From: Ochrobactrum quorumnocens
GTDB taxonomy: Bacteria; Pseudomonadota; Alphaproteobacteria; Rhizobiales; Rhizobiaceae
Reading direction: 5' to 3'
DNA: 64,000 nt
Assembly: GCF_002278035.1 (NCBI RefSeq)
Contig: NZ_CP022604.1
Location: 992,001-1,056,000, forward strand
Shown piece after piece: positions 16,671-24,228 of the stretch. The translations under genes were made by a program, and so were the position numbers. Each line of letters begins with the position of its first letter. Positions within the stretch are counted from its first letter, which is position 1. Under the pieces are notes generated by a model that did not search any database, was not told the origin of the DNA, and saw only the letters and a list, made by a program, of their open reading frames with translations.

Positions 16671-17021
16671 ATGCAGACCCAAGATTATACGCCCGGCGAC
16701 CTGCTTGTCGGCGATTACCCCGTTGCTGTCCGCACCGTCACAATTGGTGCTGGCCAAGTCCTGAAACGCGGCGCAGTGCTGGGCGGCGTTGCCGGCACCT
16801 TCAAGCTGTCCGCTGCTGCGGAAACAGACGGCTCGGAAGTGCCGTCGGCTGTCCTTGCTGTTGACGTCGATACCACGGCTGGACCCGTGCAAAAGCGCGT
16901 TTACACCTCTGCCGGTTTCGATAGTTCCAAGCTCATTCTTGGTGAAGGTCATACCGTTGACACGGTGGAAGCGGCATTCCGTGAAGCTTCAGCACCGCTC
17001 TACATCCACAAGCTCGCCTGA
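16671..17021 (+). CDS. Head decoration protein D
   Basis: The 116-aa product matches the lambda gpD family in length and pattern: DYTPGDLLVGDYPV, KRGAVLGGV and a central all-beta body. It binds as trimers on the expanded capsid and stabilises it against internal DNA pressure. It lies directly before the major capsid gene, as in lambda. Confidence 0.85.
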   Translation: MQTQDYTPGDLLVGDYPVAVRTVTIGAGQVLKRGAVLGGVAGTFKLSAAAETDGSEVPSAVLAVDVDTTAGPVQKRVYTSAGFDSSKLILGEGHTVDTVEAAFREASAPLYIHKLA

Positions 17022-17074
17022 GCCTTCATCACTCATCATCTGCGTTTAGACGCCCAATCTAAGGATTTTCCGGA

Positions 17075-18112
17075 ATGGAAAACTATCTTTTCAGCACGGT
17101 TGCGCTGGCTGCGGTCATTGAATCGCGCGACCGCCCTACAGCGTGGATCCGCGATACATTCTTCCCGAATGGCTTTCAGTCGGATTCAGAAGAAATCGCA
17201 TTCGACAAGCTTAAACGTCGCCGCAATGTGGCACCGTTTGTGTCTCCACTGGTGCCGGGTCGCGAGCGTGCAATCCGTGGTCGACAGACGACCACTTTCA
17301 CGCCCGCTTACGTGAAGCCGAAAAATACTATTCGACCAGGTGAGGGTTTCCGCCGTCGCCCCGGCGAGCGCATCGGCGGTGAATTGTCACCGGAAGATCG
17401 TTACCTGCAAACTGTTACCGACACACTCTTTGATCAGGATGACGAAATCACCCGACGCGAAGAGATCATGGCAGCCGAAGCCCTGAAATCGGGAAAGATC
17501 ACCGTCAGCGGGGAAGACTATGAAACGCAGGTTGTCGACTACGCTCGCAAGGCGGAACTGACAGTGGCGCTTACAGGTGCCAATCGTTGGGGTGAGAACG
17601 GCGTGAAGGTCCGAACTTCCATCCGTGATTGGGGTACTCGTGTTGCAAAGGCGTCAGGTGGTGCTGCAACTGAAATCATTCTGGGTGCAGAAGCTGCAGA
17701 ACTGCTTCAGACCGATGAGGAAATGCGGCAGCTCCTTGATAACCGCCGGCAGGCAGATGGCGTCATGCAGCTTGGCCCGATTGCTGCGGGCAGTGAGGAT
17801 ATGGTTGCAGTCTACCTCGGCTCTGTTGGTCAGTTTAATTACTGGCAATACACGCAGCTATTTCAGGATGATGCCGGCAACGATATCGAAGTGTGGCCTA
17901 GCTATGGTGTGGGCGTGGTCTCTCCATCGCAGTTACAGGGCTTTATGGCGCACGGTGCTATCCAGGACACAGGCGCAAGGCTGGCACCACTCGCCCGTTT
18001 CGCGAAGATGTGGGAACAGCAGGACCCATCCGCCACGATGTTGATGACGCAGAGCGCCCCGCTCCCGGTTCCCGGCGATGCGAACGCATCATTGTTCGCT
18101 CTTGTGCGCTGA
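17075..18112 (+). CDS. Major capsid protein E
   Basis: The 345-aa product matches lambda gpE: FFPNGFQSDSEEIAFDKLKR near residue 29, RRPGERIGGELSPEDRY near residue 92 and a C-terminus with YGVGVVSPSQL. It forms the HK97-fold shell. A ribosome-binding site (AAGGATTTTCCGG) precedes ATG 17075. No internal truncation. Confidence 0.93.
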   Translation: MENYLFSTVALAAVIESRDRPTAWIRDTFFPNGFQSDSEEIAFDKLKRRRNVAPFVSPLVPGRERAIRGRQTTTFTPAYVKPKNTIRPGEGFRRRPGERIGGELSPEDRYLQTVTDTLFDQDDEITRREEIMAAEALKSGKITVSGEDYETQVVDYARKAELTVALTGANRWGENGVKVRTSIRDWGTRVAKASGGAATEIILGAEAAELLQTDEEMRQLLDNRRQADGVMQLGPIAAGSEDMVAVYLGSVGQFNYWQYTQLFQDDAGNDIEVWPSYGVGVVSPSQLQGFMAHGAIQDTGARLAPLARFAKMWEQQDPSATMLMTQSAPLPVPGDANASLFALVR

Positions 18113-18142
18113 TCGCGTCTGTTGAAACGGAGGATCATTGAA

Positions 18143-18502
18143 ATGGCTAAAAAAACTGTCACGCAGGCCTATGCAGCCACACTCATCGTCGGGGGCAAGG
18201 ACATACCTCCCGGCACGCCTGTCTCTTTGCCCGAAGATGAAGCCAAACGAATTGGTGACATTTTTGGCGTCATCCCGGCTGTGAATGAGGCGGTGAAGCC
18301 GTCTCGCAATGCCACTGTCATCGCAAAAGCATCCGAGACGGATGCTCTCGCGAAGTCGCTTGAAACGGCGCAACAGGCATTCGATGCAGCAAAAGCGGCA
18401 TTGGAAGGCGAAGACGCAGGCGATGATGAGCTGAAAGCTTTTGAGGCGGCAGAGAAAGCGCTCAATGCTGCTGAACAGGCGCTTCAGGACGCACAGGGCT
18501 AA
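18143..18502 (+). CDS. FI-like head completion protein (tentative)
   Basis: ATG 18143 follows GGAGG by 9 nt; an upstream in-frame ATG at 18122 lacks a site. The 119-aa product has a beta-type N-terminal part (ATLIVGGKDIPPGTPV) and a C-terminal Ala/Glu/Lys helix with repeated AFDAAKAAL-like phrases. In lambda the gene after E is FI, a DNA-packaging helper with similar Ala-rich helices. The match is by position and composition. Confidence 0.55.
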   Translation: MAKKTVTQAYAATLIVGGKDIPPGTPVSLPEDEAKRIGDIFGVIPAVNEAVKPSRNATVIAKASETDALAKSLETAQQAFDAAKAALEGEDAGDDELKAFEAAEKALNAAEQALQDAQG

Positions 18503-18843
18503 TGTCGCGGCCCGGTGTCTTTGCACAAATGGGAGGCGCTTTTGTCGCCTCCCTCGGCAATGTTGAAATAGAACTCACCATTGCAGGCGTCGTTCAAGCA
18601 CCACTTCGGGGGATTTTTCGAAGCGTTCGCGATACCGATCTGATTAATCTCGAAGGCATCGCCGCCGAAGGCATCCGTTATACGCTCGCAATTCAAGGAA
18701 ATCTGATCGATGCCGTTCGGCAGGGCGATATGGTCAAAATCCTTGAGAGTGATGACAGCAAGAACGTCGGGGATGTGTTTGAGATTGCGGGGCATGTTGA
18801 TGATGGCCGCGCGATGAAACGTCTTCTTTTACAGGATCACTGA
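18502..18843 (+). CDS. Head-tail connector, FII-like
   Basis: The 113-aa product is mostly beta, with GDMVKILESDDSKNVGDVFEIAG near the C-terminus, similar to head-tail joining proteins of the FII/adaptor type. It starts by TAATG overlap with the previous gene. Position between capsid and tail terminator genes fits lambda FII. Confidence 0.65.
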   Translation: MSRPGVFAQMGGAFVASLGNVEIELTIAGVVQAPLRGIFRSVRDTDLINLEGIAAEGIRYTLAIQGNLIDAVRQGDMVKILESDDSKNVGDVFEIAGHVDDGRAMKRLLLQDH

Positions 18844-18845
18844 TT

Positions 18846-19307
18846 ATGCATCTTCGTTATCAGATCCTCGAAAAACTCAAGGCTGATCTACAGCCTTTCA
18901 TCGTCACCAAAAACGGCAGGGTATCCCTGATGCGTGCACGCGCCATCGAGCAGGAGGATATGCCATTCTTCACTATCATTCATACGGGCGAAACATCCAC
19001 ACCCGATGGCGTCATTCTGGATGAGGTCACCAATCAGGAGCTGGCGCGCATCAATCGCCGGTTACTGGTCAATGTCATTATTCAATTCAAAGGCCGTTCA
19101 GACCCACAGCGTGAGTTCGATGAACTGGCAGAGTTGGTGGAGCAAGCGATACCGCCATCACATCTGGGTGGTCTGGTCATCGATATTATACCCACCGCTT
19201 CGGAAATGTTCATTGACCCGCAAACAGCCCAGAGTCTTGGCTCGGGCCGTGTCGTATTCGAAGTGAGCTATCGCACCTTCGCTGGCATTCCTGACCGGGC
19301 TGCCTGA
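18846..19307 (+). CDS. Tail terminator, gpU-like
   Basis: The 153-aa product has the alpha/beta pattern of tail terminators: an N-terminal helix (RYQILEKLKADL), a middle strand pair and FEVSYRTFAG at the end. Such proteins cap the tail tube and bind the head connector. It lies directly before the tail tube gene. Assignment is by order and general pattern. Confidence 0.6.
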   Translation: MHLRYQILEKLKADLQPFIVTKNGRVSLMRARAIEQEDMPFFTIIHTGETSTPDGVILDEVTNQELARINRRLLVNVIIQFKGRSDPQREFDELAELVEQAIPPSHLGGLVIDIIPTASEMFIDPQTAQSLGSGRVVFEVSYRTFAGIPDRAA

Positions 19308-19338
19308 CCCTCGTTTTCAATCTACAGGAGAATTTGCC

Positions 19339-19758
19339 ATGGCTCAGTACATGGGGCGTGAACTTGTCATCAAAAGATACATGGACGCCGATCAGGAATT
19401 CGTTTCGGTCTGCGTTTCCGAAGCCCGCTCTATCGAAATCAACAACGAAGAAATCGATATTACCAAGCCCGACTGCGTGAACCCCGGTAGTAAGCTTGTT
19501 CGTTCGCTGATGTATGGCATGCAGAGCATTGGTTTGCAGCTGGATGGTGCCTATGTCGGCAATGCGGCGCAGAAAGCGATGACCGGCGATGCCGTCAATC
19601 AGATCGTCACATCCTATCAAGTCGTGGTTCCTGGTGTCGGCACGTTCGAGGCAGACTTCCTTGTGTCAATGACACTGTCTGGTGACAAGACTGGCGAATT
19701 GCAGGCGCAGGGACGAATGTCTGCGACCGGCAATATCGGCTTCACGGCGGCAGCATAA
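19339..19758 (+). CDS. Major tail tube protein
   Basis: The 139-aa product has the beta-rich pattern of siphophage tube proteins (ARSIEINNEEIDIT, then TFEADFLVSMTLSGDKTGE). Hexamers stack into the tail tube. The ribosome-binding site is AGGAG 8 nt before ATG 19339. It overlaps the tail chaperone gene by TAATG. Confidence 0.75.
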   Translation: MAQYMGRELVIKRYMDADQEFVSVCVSEARSIEINNEEIDITKPDCVNPGSKLVRSLMYGMQSIGLQLDGAYVGNAAQKAMTGDAVNQIVTSYQVVVPGVGTFEADFLVSMTLSGDKTGELQAQGRMSATGNIGFTAAA

Positions 19759-20174
19759 TGGATCCGATATTCAACCCCGCACGAGGCGAAGCCTCATGCC
19801 AGATCGGCAAAACGAAAATCGTGATGGTTGTTGAGTTTGCTCGCCTGGCGCAATTGTGCCAGCTGGCAGACTGCGACGACATGCAGACGCTTTATAAACG
19901 TCTGATCGGGTTTCACCCCAGAACTGTCATGGCTGCCATTCGAACACTGACAGTGCATTCAGATGGTGAGGATGAAGCCCGTAAGTTGGCACATGAGGCG
20001 ATGCGTCAGCTTAGTGGTGCAGACGAACCGGAATGGCGCGACGCCATCACAAAAGCCCTCACGGGTCATATCGCGCAAGGCCATAAAATCCGAGATGAAG
20101 TTGATGCTATCGCTGATCTGGATCGTGCATTTGATAAGCTCGACCCGGGAAACGTCCTAAGCCCTTCAGTGTAA
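19758..20174 (+). CDS. Tail assembly chaperone (gpG / GTA gp10-like)
   Basis: The 138-aa product begins NPARGEASCQIGKTKIVMV, typical of GTA gp10-like tail chaperones, and ends 17 bp before the next ATG. Such proteins coat the tape measure during assembly. Near its 3' end is GGGAAAC in the correct frame for -1 slippage (20147-20153); a shifted ribosome would read into the following ORF and give a protein of about 208 residues, as lambda makes gpG-T. Confidence 0.8.
   Translation: MDPIFNPARGEASCQIGKTKIVMVVEFARLAQLCQLADCDDMQTLYKRLIGFHPRTVMAAIRTLTVHSDGEDEARKLAHEAMRQLSGADEPEWRDAITKALTGHIAQGHKIRDEVDAIADLDRAFDKLDPGNVLSPSV
20147..20153 (+). promoter_or_regulatory. Candidate -1 ribosomal frameshift site GGGAAAC
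   Basis: Zero-frame codons are CCG GGA AAC, so the heptamer reads G GGA AAC, the X-XXY-YYZ form. The lambda G/T site is GGGAAAG. The -1 frame is open from 20138 to the stop at 20381-20383, so the shift yields an uninterrupted fusion. Confidence 0.75.
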
Positions 20175-20191
20175 GTGAGCGCATTTCTCAT

Positions 20192-20383
20192 ATGCAGCGA
20201 ATTGCGACTGGCCAGTTAGGCTGGTCGCCTCGCACTTTCTGGCGCTCGACATGGCCTGAAGTTCAGGCAGCCATTGAAGGGCGGACAGGTCGAAAACTGA
20301 ACGATGTCATCACGCCAGAACGAGCGCGTGAAATCGCCCGACACCATCCTCCCACCAAATCCATCAGGAGCAAACCACAATGA
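20192..20383 (+). CDS. Second tail chaperone ORF (T-like extension)
   Basis: The 63-residue frame from ATG 20192 contains LGWSPRTFWRSTWPEVQAAI, characteristic of the small ORF after GTA gp10-type chaperones. It is in the -1 frame relative to the 138-aa ORF and is open upstream past the slippery site, so it is more likely made as the C-terminal part of a frameshift fusion than alone; no strong ribosome-binding site precedes the ATG. Overlaps the tape measure gene by ATGA. Confidence 0.75.
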   Translation: MQRIATGQLGWSPRTFWRSTWPEVQAAIEGRTGRKLNDVITPERAREIARHHPPTKSIRSKPQ

Positions 20384-22242
20384 GCACTCGCGCCGATATC
20401 ATGGCCTTCATTGGCGCGAATGCTCGTGGCTTTCATGATGCGATGCGACGTGTTCGGGGCGATGCCAAGGATACCGCCCAAGACACCAAACGTGAGTTTG
20501 CTAATCTGTCAGCTGGCATGGATCGCTCCATGGGCCTGCTCAAGGCTTCGCTTGCGGGTCTTGGTGTTGGAATTAGCCTGGCAGGGGCGCAACAGGTCAT
20601 CAGTGATATTGCTTCAATTGATCGCGAAGCCCGGCGCGCCGGTATTTCGATCAAAGCTTTTCAGGAGATGAAATACGTTGCCGAAAAGAACCGCATTGAT
20701 GTCGATGCGATGATTGACGGCATGAAAGAGTTGAGCCTTCGTGCCGATGAATTTGCTGTCACGGGCAAAGGCTCTGCTTCGGAAGCATTCCAGCGACTTG
20801 GATTTGACGCCAAGGATGTGGCACAGCGTTTAAAAGAACCGTCCGAGCTATTCGCCGAAATTATCAAGCGTGTTCAGCACCTTAATAAAGCGGCCCAGAT
20901 TCGCGTGATGGATGAATTATTCGGCGGCAGCGCAGGTGAGCGCTTCGTGGAACTTATTGCACAAGGTGAAGATGGCATCCGCCAGACGATCAATGAAGCC
21001 CATCAGTTGGGTATTGTCATTGAGGACGAGTTGGTAAAGCAGGCTGCGGAGCTGGATGCTGCCTTCAACACCGTGGTGACAACTGTCGGCGTGAGCCTCA
21101 AGCAAGCTGTTGTCAGTGTCGCCAGTCAAGTTCGCTACGTGCTTGATCTGTTCAATGATGTCGACAAACGCAGCCTTTCGACGCTGGAAAAGCAGCGTGG
21201 AGAAAAAGTACGCGCGCTCGAAATGAAAAATACGGGCGACTATCGTGGCGCGTTTTTACCTCCAAAAGAGCAGCTCGAAAAAGATCTTGCCGAAATTGAG
21301 AAACAGATCAAGGATTTCCAAGATCGGAATAAGCCGCGCGATAAACCCGATGACGGTTTTACGCTTCCACCCATGGTTATCGATACAGGTTCGAAAGGCA
21401 GCAGCCGAAAGACAGCCATTTCTGAAACCGAGCGGCAGAAAAAGGCGGCAGACGAGTTAATCAAGTCGCTGGAACATGAGCTGTCTATTGTCGGGCTGAC
21501 AGCCGAACAGCAGAACATTTCTAATCAGATACGTAAGCTCGGTGCAGGCGCAACGCAGGAGCAAAAAGACCGCATCACTGAATTGATCACTGTCATTGAT
21601 GCACAAAAGGCGGCTCAGGAACGAGCGAACAAATCGCAGCAGGATTTTATAACGGGTCTTGACCAGATTGGATCAGACGCCGTCGACGCACTTGGCAATG
21701 TGGTTACAGGTACAGAAGAAGCCGCCGACGCATTTAAAAAACTCGCCATCGAGATTGTGAAATCTGCCCTGACTGGCAAGGGTGCTTATGCCGATTTCTT
21801 TAGCAGTCTGTTTGGCGGATCGAAAGGACCTGGCCTCGGAGGTATCGTCGCAGGTCTATTCGGCTTTGGCGGGCAGAAGTCCATTGCGATGAATGGCGGT
21901 ATAGGTCTCTACGCGAAGGGCGGCATCAGCGATAAGCCGGCAATCTTTGGTGAAGGCCCAATGGCGGAGGCCGCGGTTCCATTGCCCGATGGTAGGAGTA
22001 TCCCTGTTGATCTGAGATTGGCTGACTTACCCGCATCGCCGCAAATTGCAGAAACGTCTGGCGGTAGAGTGTCGGTTGATGTCGGTGTCAGCGTCGATAA
22101 CAACGGCAATCTGCAAGCTTATGTAAAGAATGTTTCTCGTCTGGAAAGCGTGGGCGCAGTGAAGTCCTATGATAAAGCGGGAGCGGCACGCTTTGCCCGT
22201 GATAGCAAACAGGCAGGACGCAGGGGGATGCTCAAGAGATGA
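20380..22242 (+). CDS. Tail tape measure protein
   Basis: The 620-aa product has an N-terminal helical region with SLAGAQQVISDIASIDREAR, long coiled-coil parts (about residues 280-430), and a Gly-rich C-terminus (LYAKGGISDKPAIFGEG) common in lambda-family tape measures. Its length sets tail length; 620 residues predict a fairly short tail of about 90-95 nm at 0.15 nm per residue. Overlaps the next gene by 4 bp. Confidence 0.9.
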   Translation: MSTRADIMAFIGANARGFHDAMRRVRGDAKDTAQDTKREFANLSAGMDRSMGLLKASLAGLGVGISLAGAQQVISDIASIDREARRAGISIKAFQEMKYVAEKNRIDVDAMIDGMKELSLRADEFAVTGKGSASEAFQRLGFDAKDVAQRLKEPSELFAEIIKRVQHLNKAAQIRVMDELFGGSAGERFVELIAQGEDGIRQTINEAHQLGIVIEDELVKQAAELDAAFNTVVTTVGVSLKQAVVSVASQVRYVLDLFNDVDKRSLSTLEKQRGEKVRALEMKNTGDYRGAFLPPKEQLEKDLAEIEKQIKDFQDRNKPRDKPDDGFTLPPMVIDTGSKGSSRKTAISETERQKKAADELIKSLEHELSIVGLTAEQQNISNQIRKLGAGATQEQKDRITELITVIDAQKAAQERANKSQQDFITGLDQIGSDAVDALGNVVTGTEEAADAFKKLAIEIVKSALTGKGAYADFFSSLFGGSKGPGLGGIVAGLFGFGGQKSIAMNGGIGLYAKGGISDKPAIFGEGPMAEAAVPLPDGRSIPVDLRLADLPASPQIAETSGGRVSVDVGVSVDNNGNLQAYVKNVSRLESVGAVKSYDKAGAARFARDSKQAGRRGMLKR

Positions 22243-22856
22243 TCGATCTTATAGCAAATGTCGACTTCATCGCCTCTTATCCGCAATTAATCGTTCCTGT
22301 CAGTCAGTCCAAATTCGGCGGCAAAACCATCTCCAATATTGAATACGCCGATCCGTACCGTGTCGTTGACATGAAAACCGTTTCAATGCGGGCTGATCAG
22401 GCAGTGCAGCTTCAGGCGTTTATTGCGGCAGCGCGTGGAGGTATGGAAACGATTGTCTATCGTCCTCAGCATATTTGCATTCCCAGAGCTTATTGGGGAG
22501 ATCCTAACAATCCGCATATCATCGGCACCGCCTCGCGTGGTGCCGTGACGAATGGCTATACGGTTCAGATAACAGGAGTTGTTCCGGGGTTGACGCTCAT
22601 GGATGGTGATATGTTTTCACTCATGAGCGGTGATTATCGGCAGTTCCTGCAAGTCGTTTATGGCGGGGGAGCTACGGCCATGAGCACGACCATAACGGTC
22701 AAGGTTGATCAGCCCATTTCGTCTTACGTTGGGATCGGGGCGACGGTCCGGTTCAAGCAACCCGAAATGAATACAAGACTAATCAAAGACAGTTTCCAAA
22801 TGTCGGACGGCCCATTTCCAATGGCGTCTTTTCAGCTTATCGAGGTGCCGAAATAG
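22239..22856 (+). CDS. Tail tip protein, 205 aa
   Basis: A beta-rich 205-aa protein (for example YTVQITGVVPGLTLMDGDMF) placed directly after the tape measure gene, where distal tail proteins are coded. The family was not recognised with certainty; a GTA gp12-like role is possible. It ends exactly at the convergent end of the lipoprotein gene. Confidence 0.6.
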   Translation: MIDLIANVDFIASYPQLIVPVSQSKFGGKTISNIEYADPYRVVDMKTVSMRADQAVQLQAFIAAARGGMETIVYRPQHICIPRAYWGDPNNPHIIGTASRGAVTNGYTVQITGVVPGLTLMDGDMFSLMSGDYRQFLQVVYGGGATAMSTTITVKVDQPISSYVGIGATVRFKQPEMNTRLIKDSFQMSDGPFPMASFQLIEVPK

Positions 22857-23213
22857 TTAATTTGTCTTTTTGCTGACCAATACGATTGGGACGTGAACAG
22901 GTCCCTCTATTCGCGTTTTCAAAGGCGAGCATTTTCTGATCAGCAGCATCGCTAAAACCCCAAGGCTGGCATCGGTTGACTTACTGCGATAGGAAACTAC
23001 AGCACGTTTGATAACGCCACCTTTAGCAAGATCTATGCTGACGATAACTAGTCGCTCCTCCGGACGAGCTCTCGCTTTAGACAGCGTCGATATACACTGA
23101 GTAAGTTGAAGGCGTAGATCTAAGATCTCTTCGTTTGTGTATTTCGGCATGGTTACGCAACCAGCCAAACTAAGTGCGATAAGTGGAACTAAGATCTTTA
23201 AAGCGCCCCGCAT
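22857..23213 (-). CDS. Lipoprotein moron with TonB/TolA-C-like domain
   Basis: The only minus-strand gene in the tail operon. The 118-aa product starts with a lipoprotein signal (lipobox LAGC, Cys at residue 19). Its C-terminal part (VIVSIDLAKGGVIKRAVVSYR, then LLIRKCSPL) resembles the C-terminal domain of TonB/TolA proteins. GAAGG lies 9 nt before the ATG. Such inserted single genes are often expressed in lysogens; interference with TolA- or TonB-dependent uptake of other phages is a reasonable guess, not shown. Confidence 0.65.
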   Translation of the reverse strand: MRGALKILVPLIALSLAGCVTMPKYTNEEILDLRLQLTQCISTLSKARARPEERLVIVSIDLAKGGVIKRAVVSYRSKSTDASLGVLAMLLIRKCSPLKTRIEGPVHVPIVLVSKKTN

Positions 23214-23256
23214 TTGAAAACCTTCATATCAGACTCAAGTTAAGATCGGTTATCAC

Positions 23257-23826
23257 ATGGCTTTCCCAACTCGTCTACAGCAATTGCTGGAAGAGGGGCG
23301 CATTGTCGTGCGCTCTCTCGGTGATTTTCATTTCGGAACCGGCTTCTGGTATGTCTGGAACGGCTCATCTGAACTTGTCTGGAACGGAAACACATACATT
23401 CCCAACCAGCTTATCGCGATTGAAGAGCCCCCTATGCAAATGGGTTCAGAAGCGCTTCCGATCACCATCACGATGCCGACAGCAGCAGACTATGGCATCA
23501 CGCCGGACAAGTTGGCCGAGATTGAGAGCGTCGACTACAAGGGGCGCTCGATCATCCTTTATGATGCATATATCGATCCGGACACACGCGAGCTGCTGCA
23601 TGTGGAGCCGATGTATCGCGGATATATCGACACCATTGATCATGTGATTGATGGTGGCGAAATGATGCTAAAGGCGAACATCGAAACGACGGCGCTCGAA
23701 AATCACCGCGACGGCTATCGCACTGCCTCGCACGAAGATCAGCAGCTCATTTCACAGGGCGACAAGTTCTTTGAATATGCCTCCACCGTGAAGCTCGAAA
23801 ACTTCTACATCACGCCATACCAGTAA
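23257..23826 (+). CDS. Tail tip protein, 189 aa
   Basis: The product has paired aromatic strands (GFWYVWNGSSELVWNGNTYIP) and a C-terminus with DQQLISQGDKFFEYAS, a pattern seen in tail-tip proteins of the DUF2163 / GTA gp13 kind. Position between the tape measure and the NlpC-like gene supports this. Assignment tentative. Confidence 0.6.
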   Translation: MAFPTRLQQLLEEGRIVVRSLGDFHFGTGFWYVWNGSSELVWNGNTYIPNQLIAIEEPPMQMGSEALPITITMPTAADYGITPDKLAEIESVDYKGRSIILYDAYIDPDTRELLHVEPMYRGYIDTIDHVIDGGEMMLKANIETTALENHRDGYRTASHEDQQLISQGDKFFEYASTVKLENFYITPYQ

Positions 23827-23835
23827 GGGGCAATC

Positions 23836-24228
23836 ATGCGCCATCCAGAATGGGAAAAACGTCTCGTGGCTGTCACGGAGGCGCACTTAGTCACGCCTCT
23901 CGTTTGGGGCAAGTCGGATTGCCTTCTCACTGCATGTGACGTTGTTTCGGCTGTTCTCGGTACCGATCCAGCCGTTGATATTCGTGGCAGATACAAGACC
24001 AGAATCGGCGCTTACCGGCTGATCAGAAAATATGGATTTGCCAATCTGGGTGAGGTTCTTGCCGATAGGTTTGAAGAGATTGGCCCCGCCATGGCAATGC
24101 GCGGTGATCTTGGTCTTTACCAAAGTACGGTTGGTTACTTCTGTGAATATGGTTTCGCTGTGAAGGGTGAGGACGGCTTACGCTTTCTCCCTCGCATAAT
24201 GACCGAGCGAGCTTTCAAGGTTTCCTGA
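23836..24228 (+). CDS. DUF6950/NlpC-like tail protein
   Basis: The 130-aa product has WGKSDCLLTACDVV near residue 25, in which Asp-Cys matches the active-site start of NlpC/P60-like peptidases, but a clear His partner was not seen. GTA gp14 at this position is an NlpC-type cell-wall hydrolase. It may cut peptidoglycan during DNA entry or be an inactive relative. Overlaps the gpJ gene by TGATG. Confidence 0.6.
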   Translation: MRHPEWEKRLVAVTEAHLVTPLVWGKSDCLLTACDVVSAVLGTDPAVDIRGRYKTRIGAYRLIRKYGFANLGEVLADRFEEIGPAMAMRGDLGLYQSTVGYFCEYGFAVKGEDGLRFLPRIMTERAFKVS

